NCBI GenBank assembly: GCA_963728495.1
Contig: CAVSKI010000010.1
Location: 310,001 to 374,000 of the forward strand
Reading direction: 5' to 3'
DNA: 64,000 bases
Origin: JACVRW01 sp963728495
Lineage (GTDB): Bacteria > Actinomycetota > Thermoleophilia > Solirubrobacterales > Thermoleophilaceae
Shown here: positions 8,962 through 17,366 of the stretch, piece after piece
How positions within the stretch are numbered: the stretch's first letter is position 1
How the letters are laid out: each line of letters begins with the position of its first letter
Position numbers and translations under genes: made by a program
The notes under the pieces: model-generated
Seen by the model: only the letters and a program-made list of their open reading frames with translations
Told to the model about the DNA's origin: nothing
Database searches by the model: none

Positions 8962-9576
8962 ATGGGCGCTGACAGCGAGCTCCAGCCACATGACGCCGAG
9001 GTGGTGCCGGCCGAGGACGACGAGGCCCCCGCGCTCGATCCGGAGGCCGAAGCGCGTCGCGTGGCGGCGATGTCCTTCATCCGCAAGCTGGGCGACCCGG
9101 TGCTCAAGTCGAGCGCTACGCCCGTGGATCGCTTCGACGACTCGCTCCGACGCCAGGTCAGCCGTATGGCCGGCATCATGCAGGACGCCATCGGCATCGG
9201 CCTGGCCGCGCCCCAGCTCGGGATCTCCCAGCGCCTGCTCGTGTACCGAGTCGGCCCCGACGCCCCGCTGGTCGCACTAGCCAACCCGGAGGTCGAGTGG
9301 GCGGGCGACGAAGTCGAGCCGGGGGAGGAGGGCTGTCTCTCGATACCCGGGGTGGCCGTGGACGTCGAGCGTCCCGTCCACGTGCGGGTGCGCGCCCAGG
9401 ACGAGCATGGTGAGCTCCGAACGGTGGAGGCTTCCGGTCTCGAGGCGCGCGTGATTCAGCACGAGATGGACCACCTCGACGGAGTGCTCATGCTCGATCG
9501 CACGAGCCGCGACGAGCGCAAGCGCGCCCTGCGCGAGCTGCGCGAGGCCGAGCGCGCGCGCGAAGAAGCGGCCTAG
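8962..9576 (+). CDS. def: Peptide deformylase
   Basis: This enzyme removes the N-formyl group from nascent proteins using a metal ion. All three signature motifs are present: GIGLAAPQ at 78-85, EGCLS at 123-127 and HEMDH at 167-171, supplying the Cys and two His metal ligands and the catalytic Glu. The protein is 204 residues with an acidic ~36-residue N-terminal extension before the usual start region (SFIRKLGDPVL). An internal ATG at 9070 would give a standard-length enzyme and is the main start alternative. It lies 10 bp after priA, so it is probably co-transcribed. The partner gene fmt is about 28 kb away. Confidence 0.94.
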   Translation: MGADSELQPHDAEVVPAEDDEAPALDPEAEARRVAAMSFIRKLGDPVLKSSATPVDRFDDSLRRQVSRMAGIMQDAIGIGLAAPQLGISQRLLVYRVGPDAPLVALANPEVEWAGDEVEPGEEGCLSIPGVAVDVERPVHVRVRAQDEHGELRTVEASGLEARVIQHEMDHLDGVLMLDRTSRDERKRALRELREAERAREEAA

Positions 9577-10742
9577 CCGCGGAACGGGTAACGCGGCTCC
9601 ACCGGCTCGACCGTTCCTGCCTCGTGGGCCTTCAGTGCCGCGGTGAACAGGTCGTGCGTGAACGCCGCCGCCTGCGGCGTCACGCATCCGAAGGGCTGGC
9701 GCATGCCCTCGCGTCCGTGCGCCAGTTCGTCGAGGAACGCGGCCCACATCTGCTGGATGGCGTCCGCGAAGCCGAACTCGAAGATCGGCCCGGTGATGCT
9801 CGGGTAGGCCGACTGCGAGCCGAGGTCGGTCAGCGCCCACGACTGGGGTTCGCCGGGTTCGTAGCGCATGGTGCGCAGCGTCTTGGGCTGCTTGGTGGTG
9901 AACGCGATCGAGCCCTCGGTGCCGTCGACCTCGATCGTCCAGGTGTTGGTGTGGCCCGGCGCGATGCGCTTGGTCTCGATGCGCAGGGGGAAGTCGTGGC
10001 CATCGTGCCGGGCGCGGCAGAGAAGCACCGCGTTGTCGGGTGTATCGCAGGGCACGGGATTGCCGTCGGCATCCGGACGCGTCTCGAAGATGTCGCTCAA
10101 CAGCGCACGCACATCGCCGGGCGCCCAGCCGGCCCGCAGCGGCAGGTCGAGCGCATGCATCCCCAGATCGCCGAGGCATCCGTACGCGCCGTTGGTATCC
10201 GCGCGGCGCTTCCAGTTGATCGGCTTGCCCGGGTCGAGGTCGCTCGAATGCAGGAACAGCGAGCGCACCTCGATAGGACGGCCGAAGCGAGCGGCGGCGA
10301 TCCAGCGCCAGACCTCCTGGCCCCCCGGGAAGAACGGCATCTCGGATGAGCAGCGGACCAGCAGGTCGGGATGCGCGCCCACCGCGCGCATGATCGTCTC
10401 GTTGGCCTCCAGGTCGATGCCGAAGGGCTTCTCGCCCATCAGGTGCTTGCCCGCCTCGAGCGCCGCGACGTAGAGGCCCGCGTGGAGGTGGTGGGGGACC
10501 GCGATGTATACGGCCTCGACGTCCGGATCATCGAGCACCGCGCGGGGATCGGCGCTCAGCCGGGGCGGGTCGGCCAGGCGCTCGTACCACGCGAGCGCCT
10601 GCGGCTGGACGTCGCAGGCGTGGACCAGCCGCGGGCGCACCCCGAGGTCGTCGAGGTGGATCCAGCGGGCGGCGGCGCTGGCCAGCTCGCGGCCCATCAG
10701 GCCGCCGCCGATCAGGCCCACGTTCACCACGCGTTCAGCCAC
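9573..10742 (-). CDS. Gfo/Idh/MocA family NAD(P)-dependent oxidoreductase
   Basis: About 389 residues. An N-terminal Rossmann fold starts with VVNVGLIGGGLMG, and the family Lys motif GEKPFGIDLEAN is at about residue 110. Members oxidise or reduce sugars, inositols and their derivatives with NAD(P). I place the start at GTG 10742, overlapping the upstream aldolase stop by 8 bp; a longer frame to 10781 would lie inside the aldolase gene. It is the last gene of a kinase-aldolase-oxidoreductase operon on the reverse strand. Its 3' end overlaps def by 4 bp. The substrate cannot be read from the sequence. Confidence 0.85.
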   Translation of the reverse strand: MAERVVNVGLIGGGLMGRELASAAARWIHLDDLGVRPRLVHACDVQPQALAWYERLADPPRLSADPRAVLDDPDVEAVYIAVPHHLHAGLYVAALEAGKHLMGEKPFGIDLEANETIMRAVGAHPDLLVRCSSEMPFFPGGQEVWRWIAAARFGRPIEVRSLFLHSSDLDPGKPINWKRRADTNGAYGCLGDLGMHALDLPLRAGWAPGDVRALLSDIFETRPDADGNPVPCDTPDNAVLLCRARHDGHDFPLRIETKRIAPGHTNTWTIEVDGTEGSIAFTTKQPKTLRTMRYEPGEPQSWALTDLGSQSAYPSITGPIFEFGFADAIQQMWAAFLDELAHGREGMRQPFGCVTPQAAAFTHDLFTAALKAHEAGTVEPVEPRYPFRG

Positions 10743-11565
10743 CGCTGATCGCGAGCGCCTTCTCGGGCGAGGCGCCGTCATGCACGATCGCCATCAGCGC
10801 CCGGGTCATCTCGCGAGGACGCTCGTGCTGGATCACGTTGCGCCCGTACACGATGCCCGCCGCTCCGGACTCGATCACCGAATGCGTGCGGCGCATGACC
10901 TCGTCGTCGCTCGCGCGTCCTCCGCCCCGCACCAGCAGAGGGACCGCCCCGGCAACCTCGATCACGCTCGGGTAGTCGCCGAGGTCGTCGGTCGGGTCGG
11001 CCTTGATCACGTCGGCGCCCAGCTCAACGGCCTGGCGCACGAGCGTTCGGATGCGCTCGGCGTTGCCGTTGACCTCGTAGCCGGCCGAGCCCGGCTTCAT
11101 CGCCAGCGGCTCGACCATCAGCGGCATGCCGGCGGGCTCGCAGCGCGCCTTGAGCGCCGCGACGTTGCGCAGGCACTCGCGGTGCAGCTGCTGCTGGCCG
11201 TCGATCCAGAGCAGGTTCACGACCACGCAGGCCGCGTCGAGGCGCGCTGCCTGTTCGACCGCCTCGGGCACGAGCTCCGAGAAATAGCGCCGGCCGGACT
11301 CGACGGTCGGTCCGTAAACGTCGGCCACGTCGGTGCGCAGCACCAGCGCCGGCTTGGGACCGGCGCGCCGTTGGAGCAGGCGCGCACTGCCCGGAGACAG
11401 CTGTATCGCGTCGGGAGCGGCCTCCACCAGCAGCTCGAGCGCGGCGTCGAGGTCCTCGATGCCGGTGAGAAAACGCGACTCGCCGAAGAAGCCGTGATCC
11501 ACAGCCACGTCGAAGCAGCGGCCGTCGGCGGCGAAGAGGCGGTTCATGCGCGGAGCCCGATTCAC
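10735..11565 (-). CDS. Class I aldolase (FbaB/LacD/DeoC-like superfamily)
   Basis: A 276-residue TIM-barrel aldolase. The likely Schiff-base lysine is K188 in GADVIKADPTDD. The phosphate-binding ends LLVRGGGRAS and IVYGRNVIQ match archaeal-type class I fructose-bisphosphate aldolases and relatives such as LsrF and YihT. The GTG at 11565 overlaps the kinase stop (GTGA), showing coupling; an ATG at 11547 is possible. With a PfkB kinase upstream and a Gfo/Idh dehydrogenase downstream, it probably splits a phosphorylated ketose made by that kinase. Whether that is an ordinary sugar, a deoxy-inositol product or a sulfo-sugar cannot be told from the sequence. Confidence 0.8.
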   Translation of the reverse strand: MNRAPRMNRLFAADGRCFDVAVDHGFFGESRFLTGIEDLDAALELLVEAAPDAIQLSPGSARLLQRRAGPKPALVLRTDVADVYGPTVESGRRYFSELVPEAVEQAARLDAACVVVNLLWIDGQQQLHRECLRNVAALKARCEPAGMPLMVEPLAMKPGSAGYEVNGNAERIRTLVRQAVELGADVIKADPTDDLGDYPSVIEVAGAVPLLVRGGGRASDDEVMRRTHSVIESGAAGIVYGRNVIQHERPREMTRALMAIVHDGASPEKALAISGG

Positions 11566-12491
11566 AGCGCCAGGGCCTCCTCGAGCTCCGGCAGGGCGGT
11601 GCTGGCGCCGATGCCGGTGGTGGAGAGCGCGCCGACGGCGTTACCCAACCGGACCGCCTCCTCGAGTGGCCAGTCGCGCAGGACGCCGTAGATGAGGCCC
11701 GCGGCGAAGGCGTCACCCGCGCCGGTCTCGTCCTTGGCCTGGACCTCGAACGGCGCGACGTGCGCTGCCGTCCGGTCGTCGGCCGCGAATGAGCCGTCGC
11801 GCCCCATCTTGATCGCCACCTTCTGCACGCCGCGATCCCGAAGCCACGCGGCGCAGTCCTCGGGCGTGTGTTGCCCGCTGATCCCGCGCGCCTCGGTGAG
11901 GTTGGGGCAGATCACGTTGAGCTGGGGAAGACACGCGTGGAGGCGGTCCCAGCCGCCGGTGGCGTCGTCGACCGGATCGAGGCTGGTCACGAGCTCGCGC
12001 CCCCGCGCGCCCTCCAGCAGCCTGGCGGTGGGCTCGCCGTCGAGCTCGGGCAGCACGAGCGCGCCGCCGATGTGCAGCCAGCCGGCCCCGCTGCTCTCCA
12101 GCGCGCGCTCGACGTGCTGGGCCGTGAGCACCGCGCTGGCGCCCGGGTTGTGGAGAAACGTCCGCTCGCCGTCGCTGGCGTCGAGCACGACCGAGGCCGA
12201 GCTGAGCTCATCGCTCACGTTGACCGCGCTCGTATCGAGCCCGCGTGCCTTCGCCTCGCGCACCAGGACGCCCCCGAAGAGGTCGTCGCCCACGCATCCG
12301 CACAGCGCCGTGGAGACGCCCAGCTTGACCAGCGCCGACGCGGTCGACAGCGCGCAGCCGCCGGTGTGGAGCTGCACCGAATCGACGAGCGCGAGCCGCC
12401 CCCTCTCGGGCTGCACATCCACCGGCGAGGCGATCGCGTCGGCCACGATGATCCCTGCGCACAGCACCTCGGGTGGTGAATCCGGCGGCAT
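11562..12491 (-). CDS. PfkB-family carbohydrate kinase
   Basis: A 309-residue ribokinase-fold enzyme. The substrate-side di-Gly is G44-G45 (LHTGGCALST), and the C-terminal PfkB signature ETGAGDAFAAG at 255-265 includes the catalytic base D260. It phosphorylates a sugar or nucleoside with ATP in the cytoplasm. It is the first gene of a three-gene reverse-strand operon and overlaps the aldolase start by 4 bp. The ATG at 12491 is the only sensible start. The 145 bp upstream, before the end of the ankyrin gene, is the probable promoter region; no clear operator was seen there. Confidence 0.87.
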   Translation of the reverse strand: MPPDSPPEVLCAGIIVADAIASPVDVQPERGRLALVDSVQLHTGGCALSTASALVKLGVSTALCGCVGDDLFGGVLVREAKARGLDTSAVNVSDELSSASVVLDASDGERTFLHNPGASAVLTAQHVERALESSGAGWLHIGGALVLPELDGEPTARLLEGARGRELVTSLDPVDDATGGWDRLHACLPQLNVICPNLTEARGISGQHTPEDCAAWLRDRGVQKVAIKMGRDGSFAADDRTAAHVAPFEVQAKDETGAGDAFAAGLIYGVLRDWPLEEAVRLGNAVGALSTTGIGASTALPELEEALAL

Positions 12492-12636
12492 CGGGGCGCG
12501 ATCCTACGGCAGCGGCTTGAGCGCGAGCAACGTCCCGTCCGGCCAAGCGGCCCACGTCCACGAACCTTACGATCGAGGTCAACGTAAGCCGTGGCTCGAG
12601 GCCGCGCGAGGGGACCGTCCGCCTGACGTCGGTTAA

Positions 12637-14043
12637 TCAGCCGGTCCCTCGGCGCAGCAGCTCGCCCGCCGCGTGCTGGCCGGCGTGCTCGGCCCAGTGC
12701 GCCGGCGTGCCGCCGTGGAGGGCGTCCTCGAGGCCGGGATCCGCGCCGGCGTCGAGCAGGGCGCGGATGGCGTCGAGGTCCCCGTTCTGGGCGGCGAGGT
12801 GCAGCGCCGTGGCGCCCTCGCCGTGGCTGGGGCCGCCGAACGTCGTGCGCTGGCTGGGGTTCGCGCCGAGCGCCACCAGGCGGCGAATCGACTCGTTGCG
12901 CCCGCAGGCCGCCGCCCACGCGAGCGCGGTGCCGCGATAGACGTCGGCGTCTACCGACGCACCGCGGGCCACGAGCACGTCGAGGGCCTCCACCCGGTCG
13001 TTGCGCGCCGCCCACGAGAGCGACTCGTCGAGGACCTCCTGGCGTTCGGCGGCCGGCCGCCACGCGGGGAAGCCGCTGTGAGGCCGGTAGAACCCACGCT
13101 GCGCGCCGGCCTGAGCGGCGAGGCGCCCGTCCGGGGCGATGAGCTCGTCGATCAGATCGAGTCGGCCGAGCCCGGCAGCGGCGCGCAGGTTGGCCGGCAC
13201 CACCCCGTGTCGGGCAAGAAGCTCGGCCGCCTCCCGGTTGCCCCAGAACAGCGCAACCACGAGCGGAGTACCGCCCTCGCCGCGCGCCGAGGCATCGACC
13301 GGGGCACCGGAATCGAGCAGCATCCGAGCCATGGTGGGCAGGTCGCTGTAGGCCGCCTGGTGCAGCGCCGTCCAGCCATGGGCATTGGCCTGGCTCACGT
13401 CGGCGCCTCGCTCGAGCAGGATCGCGACCAGGCGCTCGTCGCACGTCGCCGAGGCCATCCCCAGCAGGTCGTTGCCGTTCGTGCCGCGCGCGGTTACCAG
13501 CGCCGGGAAGCGATCGAGCATCTCGTGCAGGCCGTCGAGATCGTGAGCCTCGATCGCCCGGTAGGCACGCGCGAACGGCTCGCCGCCGTCACGCAGACCG
13601 GCGACATGACGCCGCAGGGCCGGCCAGCCAGAGAACCCGTGCTCGCGTGCCACCACGATGCGCGCGCCGGGCAGGGACGGCGTCGTGCGGTGGCGCGCGA
13701 AAGCGGCCACCGCGCCCTCGGTGCCGTCCTCGGCCGACGCGAGCAGCCCGAACGCCCTCCCCTCGTAGTAGTCGAGGTCCTCGTGGTAGGCGTGCTGCAA
13801 GCCGGGCCCGTGCTCAACCACGCGATCGACGTAGGCCCGCAGCGCCGGCCAGCTCGAGAAGCCGTGCTCGCGGGCGATCACGAGCTGCGCTCCGCTCAGC
13901 TTCAGCGGCTCGCGCGGACCGGGGTGCCCGGCGGCCACGCGCGCCACGGCGGCCGGGTCGCCCGAGCGATGCAGGCGCAGCAGATCCTTGGCCTGCTTTC
14001 GCAACTGCTCCAGGCTCGGCGAGGGGGGGAGCGATGCGGACAC
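12637..14043 (-). CDS. Ankyrin-repeat protein
   Basis: About 468 residues. The GTG at 14043 is chosen because a perfect AGGAGG sits five bases upstream (14049-14054); the frame extends further upstream but that part is Pro/Arg-rich noise. The N-terminal ~150 residues hold two copies of a segment with the core AREHGFSSWPALR (second copy AREHGFSGWPALR). From about residue 190 on there are roughly seven ankyrin repeats, recognisable by ALHQAAYSDLPTMARMLLD, TPLVVALFWG and ALHLAAQNGDLDAIRALLD. No signal peptide is seen, so it is probably a cytoplasmic protein-interaction scaffold of unknown partner. It is divergent from the PEP-mutase family gene. Confidence 0.83.
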   Translation of the reverse strand: MSASLPPSPSLEQLRKQAKDLLRLHRSGDPAAVARVAAGHPGPREPLKLSGAQLVIAREHGFSSWPALRAYVDRVVEHGPGLQHAYHEDLDYYEGRAFGLLASAEDGTEGAVAAFARHRTTPSLPGARIVVAREHGFSGWPALRRHVAGLRDGGEPFARAYRAIEAHDLDGLHEMLDRFPALVTARGTNGNDLLGMASATCDERLVAILLERGADVSQANAHGWTALHQAAYSDLPTMARMLLDSGAPVDASARGEGGTPLVVALFWGNREAAELLARHGVVPANLRAAAGLGRLDLIDELIAPDGRLAAQAGAQRGFYRPHSGFPAWRPAAERQEVLDESLSWAARNDRVEALDVLVARGASVDADVYRGTALAWAAACGRNESIRRLVALGANPSQRTTFGGPSHGEGATALHLAAQNGDLDAIRALLDAGADPGLEDALHGGTPAHWAEHAGQHAAGELLRRGTG

Positions 14044-14213
14044 GACAGCCTCCTTTCCGGATCGCCCGCGGTCCGCGATCGCCGGGCGGAAAGGAAGTAC
14101 ACACCAGCCGAAATCTGCCTGGGGTGGGCTCGGCCCTTCCCGCGGACGGGGCGCGGCCCCGCCACGCAGGGTCAGCCTACCGGTCGTGGGCCGGCGCGCT
14201 AGCTTGCGGGACC

Positions 14214-15011
14214 ATGGCAGCGGGACAGGAGCAGAAGGCGGCCGCGTTTCGCGCGCTTCACCAGGGCGAGCCATTCGTCATCCCCAATCCGTGGGACGCC
14301 GGATCGGCGAAGGTGCTCGCGGGCCTGGGCTTCAAGGCCCTGGCCAGCACCAGCTCGGGGTTCGCGTTCACGCTCGGGCGCGACGATGGCAGCGTCAGCC
14401 TCGAGGAGATCGTGGCCCACGTGCGCGCTCTCGATGAGGCCACCGCGCTGCCGCTGTCCGTCGACCTGGAGAACGGCTACGGCCCCGCGCCGGAGGACGC
14501 CGCGCTGGCCGTGACCCGGGCGGCCGAGGCGGGCGCGGTGGGCGGCTCGATCGAGGACTTCGATCCGGAGGGCCGGATCTACGACCGCGAGCACGCCGTC
14601 GAGCGGATCAGGGCGGCGGCCGAGGCAGCCGGCCGCCTGGGCTTCCCGTTCACTCTCACGGCGCGCGCCGAGAACCACATCCGCGGCAATCCCGATCTCG
14701 AGGACACGCTCGGCCGGCTGCGGGCCTTCGCAGACGCGGGCGCCGACGTGCTCTACGCGCCTGGACTCCGCAGCGGCGAAGAGATCGCCGCCGTATGCGC
14801 AGCAGTGGCCAAGCCGGTCAACGTGCTCGCCCTTCCCGGCATGTCGCTGAGCGCGATCGTCGACGCCGGTGCGCAGCGCATCAGTGTCGGGGGTGGCTTC
14901 GCCTGGGCGGCAGTCAACGGCCTGGTCGCAGCGGTAGAGGAGCTTCGCGCGAGCGGCAGCTTCGCTGCGCTCAGGTCGCCCCCCGATCTCACCGAGTGGC
15001 TCGGCGGGTAA
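14214..15011 (+). CDS. Isocitrate lyase/PEP phosphonomutase family protein
   Basis: A 265-residue TIM-barrel protein of the PEP mutase/isocitrate lyase superfamily. Family features are FVIPNPWDAGSAKVLAGLGF near the N-terminus, LSVDLENGYG with the metal-binding Asp, and GGSIEDFD. The large isocitrate lyase insertion and its KKCGH-type loop are absent, so this is not AceA; oxaloacetate hydrolase-like, carboxyphosphonoenolpyruvate-mutase-like or 2-methylisocitrate-lyase-like functions are all possible. It stands alone, with a 170-bp divergent region to the ankyrin gene that contains a GATCGC/GCGATC inverted repeat around 14060-14080. Confidence 0.8.
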   Translation: MAAGQEQKAAAFRALHQGEPFVIPNPWDAGSAKVLAGLGFKALASTSSGFAFTLGRDDGSVSLEEIVAHVRALDEATALPLSVDLENGYGPAPEDAALAVTRAAEAGAVGGSIEDFDPEGRIYDREHAVERIRAAAEAAGRLGFPFTLTARAENHIRGNPDLEDTLGRLRAFADAGADVLYAPGLRSGEEIAAVCAAVAKPVNVLALPGMSLSAIVDAGAQRISVGGGFAWAAVNGLVAAVEELRASGSFAALRSPPDLTEWLGG

Positions 15012-15087
15012 GTACTCGCGCCGCCCGGACGCCAACGTAGGGAAGCGTCCGCCCCGGCGGACGGAACTCGAGCCAAGGAGATTCCCT

Positions 15088-15573
15088 ATGTCTGTCACGC
15101 GTGCTCCAGAACCCGCGTCGACGCACACGCCCGCCGCAACCCTCAACGGCGACGCCGGTGTCACGGGGCGCGCCGACTACGGCGACCCCCGCTATCAGGC
15201 GTTCCTCTTGATGCGGCTGGCGTTCACCGTCGCGCCGATCGTGTTCGGTCTCGACAAGTTCTTCAACGTCCTGGTCGATTGGCCCATCTATCTCGCCCCC
15301 TGGATCAACGACATCGCTCCCGGCAGCGGGCAGCAGTTCATGTACTTCGTGGGGGCCACAGAAATCGTGGCGGGCATCCTCGTTGCGCTCAAACCGCGCT
15401 ACGGCGCCTATGTCGTCGCAGGCTGGCTGGGCGGCATCATCATCAACCTGGTCACCCTGTCGGGGTACTACGACGTCGCCCTGCGCGACTTCGGGCTGCT
15501 GCTCGGCGCACTCGCCCTCGCGCGGCTTGCTTCCGCGTACGACCGGCCGCTACGGGTGGGTCATCATGGATGA
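15088..15573 (+). CDS. DoxX-like integral membrane protein
   Basis: A 161-residue protein with about four hydrophobic segments after a 35-residue polar N-terminus (LLMRLAFTVAPIVFGLDKFF, FMYFVGATEIVAGILVAL, YVVAGWLGGIIINLVTLSG and FGLLLGALALARL). The layout and the GLDKF and GATEIVAG motifs are typical of the DoxX/DUF4267-type quinone-related membrane family. A clear AAGGAGA precedes the ATG at 15088. The stop overlaps the start of a Tat-exported ferritin-like protein by 8 bp, so the two are translationally coupled and probably act together at the membrane, perhaps in redox or oxidative-stress handling (inferred). Confidence 0.75.
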   Translation: MSVTRAPEPASTHTPAATLNGDAGVTGRADYGDPRYQAFLLMRLAFTVAPIVFGLDKFFNVLVDWPIYLAPWINDIAPGSGQQFMYFVGATEIVAGILVALKPRYGAYVVAGWLGGIIINLVTLSGYYDVALRDFGLLLGALALARLASAYDRPLRVGHHG

Positions 15574-16291
15574 TCGGCGAACGGCGAGCGACGTCACCCG
15601 ACGCCGACTGCTCCAGACAGCCGCCGTGGGCGCGGCTTCGGCCACGGCCTTGGGCGCGGCGGGAGCCGCCGATGCGCGGACCGGCGAGTCCCCGGACGAG
15701 ATCCTCTCGAAGCTTGCCACCGCGGAAAGCTTCGGCGTCACGTTTCTCACCGAGGCGGTCAGGCGCGCGCCGGGCACGCCGTCGGCGGACCTCGTCGACA
15801 CACTGCGGGCCGCCAACACGGCCGAGTACGACCACGTCGTCGCCCTGCGCAAGCTGGGCGGCCGGCAGATCACGCTGAAGTTCTGGATCCCGGAGGCCGC
15901 CTTCGGCGACGGCGGCGTCGGCCTGTTCGAATCGATCGAGACGGCCGACACGCTCGAGCTGATGGGCTACCTCACAGGCGTAACCGCATTCGCGAAGCGT
16001 GGCCACCAGCGGGCCGCGCGCTTCCTCGCCGAGGGATGTGCGATCGAGTCAGAGCACCGCGCGATCGCACGCTTCGCCCAGACAGCTCTCGGCGGCCGCC
16101 GGCAGATCTCCATCGATCGCAGCTTCGCGCCGTGGAACGTGCGCACCGCGGGCGGGATGATCCGAGCGCTGGAGGGCGCCGGGATCGGGTTCGGCAAGCG
16201 GGGCACGACGCCGGGGAAGTTCCACGATTTCCCCGGCAACCCGGTCAAGAACGGCTCCGGCCTCGACAACAACGGCCGGCGTCCCGCCTGA
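15566..16291 (+). CDS. Tat-exported ferritin-like domain protein
   Basis: A 241-residue protein. It begins with a twin-arginine signal (TRRRLLQTAAVGAASATALG) ending near ADARTG. The mature part is helical and matches the bacterial ferritin-like (Ferritin_2) group: repeated Glu and His positions such as AANTAEYDHVVALRKLG and GCAIESEHRAIARFAQ fit a di-metal four-helix bundle. It is therefore expected outside the membrane as a folded metalloprotein. The ATG at 15566 overlaps the DoxX-like gene stop by 8 bp. The C-terminal ~50 residues (SFAPWNVRTAGGMIRALEG onward) fall outside the bundle. The substrate and the metal are not known. Confidence 0.8.
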   Translation: MDDRRTASDVTRRRLLQTAAVGAASATALGAAGAADARTGESPDEILSKLATAESFGVTFLTEAVRRAPGTPSADLVDTLRAANTAEYDHVVALRKLGGRQITLKFWIPEAAFGDGGVGLFESIETADTLELMGYLTGVTAFAKRGHQRAARFLAEGCAIESEHRAIARFAQTALGGRRQISIDRSFAPWNVRTAGGMIRALEGAGIGFGKRGTTPGKFHDFPGNPVKNGSGLDNNGRRPA

Positions 16292-16332
16292 GCGACCGAC
16301 GGCCGCTGGCCTCTGATCCGGGCGACCCGCAA

Positions 16333-16572
16333 TCAGGAGTCGTGTGACTGCGACGAAACAAGATCGCGGAGGCTTTGATGGTCCTCGCGGCAGGCGGGGC
16401 AGCCCTGGAGATGCTCGCGCATCCCGGGCAGCCGGGCGTCGGCATCCGCGCCGGCGACCTCTAGCTCGACGTACTCATCGAGGAGGTCGAAGCATTCTTC
16501 ACAGGTGACCTCCGGACCCACGGGGCCCAGCAGCCGAGCCATCAGCTCGCTCCGTCGGGGTTCACCGCTCAT
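16333..16572 (-). CDS. Zinc-finger anti-sigma factor
   Basis: A small 79-residue cytoplasmic protein. The HC2-type zinc motif is visible as H-x3-C-x2-C in REHLQGCPAC, with an upstream CEEC. This is the anti-sigma domain of ZAS proteins, which hold a partner ECF sigma factor and often respond to redox change. There is no membrane segment, so it is a soluble anti-sigma. The ATG at 16572 has GGAGG five bases upstream; a GTG at 16578 is possible. It overlaps the sigma factor stop by 11 bp, a layout that supports the partnership. Confidence 0.85.
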   Translation of the reverse strand: MSGEPRRSELMARLLGPVGPEVTCEECFDLLDEYVELEVAGADADARLPGMREHLQGCPACREDHQSLRDLVSSQSHDS

Positions 16573-17224
16573 GTTCACCTCCCGCCGGCGTGGCGGTCAC
16601 GGCGGACCGGGTTTCATCGGCAAGAGCGGCGCGCAGCTTGCGGCGAGCGTCGTGCAGGGTCTTGTAGAGAGCACCGCGCGTGGTGTTCAGGCGGTCAGCG
16701 AGAACGTCGATCGGCACTTCGTTGAGCGCGAGCGCCACGAACACGGCGCGTTGGTGCTTCGTCAGAGAGCTTTGAACCGCGTCCGATATGGCCCTCAATG
16801 TCTCCGCCTCGTCGAGCAACTGGTGAGCGGAGGGCCCGGCGTCGGCGATCACCGACCAGGCGTCGTCCTCGAGCGCGATCTCCTTGCCCTGCCAGGCTCG
16901 CCGTCGTGCCTTCACTCCCGCCTCCAGGAGAACGAACTTGTAGGCCCACGTCGTGAAGCGGCTTTCGCCACGGAAGCTGTCGAGCTTGGCGAGAATGGCC
17001 ACCATCGCGTCGTCGGTCGCCTGCATGGCCAGATCGTTCCACTCGCCATCGGGTACGTGCGCAAGCGAGGAGCGGCGCCGGCCGAGCTCGAAGTGCGCGC
17101 CGCGCAGCAGCAGAGCGTGCAGGTCGGCGCACGCCCGAGACCGAGCGGATGCGGGACCCCTCAGGGCGGCCAGCCACTCCTGCGAATCGCGCGCCGAAGC
17201 CCGCCGATTACCCGAACGGTCCAT
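16562..17224 (-). CDS. ECF-type RNA polymerase sigma factor
   Basis: A 220-residue sigma-70 family protein of group 4. Region 2 is seen in AMQATDDAMVAILAKLDSF and RGESRFTTWAYKFVLLEA. Region 4 is seen in LTKHQRAVFVALALNEVP and ADRLNTTRGALYKTLHDARR. The ATG at 17224 is preferred; the open frame continues a little upstream without a good start. The next gene, overlapping by 11 bp, encodes a zinc anti-sigma factor, so this sigma is probably released by a redox or other cytoplasmic stress. Targets are unknown; the nearby DoxX/ferritin-like pair is a reasonable guess. Confidence 0.88.
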   Translation of the reverse strand: MDRSGNRRASARDSQEWLAALRGPASARSRACADLHALLLRGAHFELGRRRSSLAHVPDGEWNDLAMQATDDAMVAILAKLDSFRGESRFTTWAYKFVLLEAGVKARRRAWQGKEIALEDDAWSVIADAGPSAHQLLDEAETLRAISDAVQSSLTKHQRAVFVALALNEVPIDVLADRLNTTRGALYKTLHDARRKLRAALADETRSAVTATPAGGEHER

Positions 17225-17366
17225 CGCTCGCCGAGCATAGAGCCGGCTATCCCAGCCCTCCGCTGTCACAGATACGCCCACCGCTCCTCGTTTGCGCCTT
17301 CGCGGCTCGGGTTCTTACCGCGCAGCGATGCCCCAGGAGCTCCCGGGGCGCCGCTAGGATCGCCGG

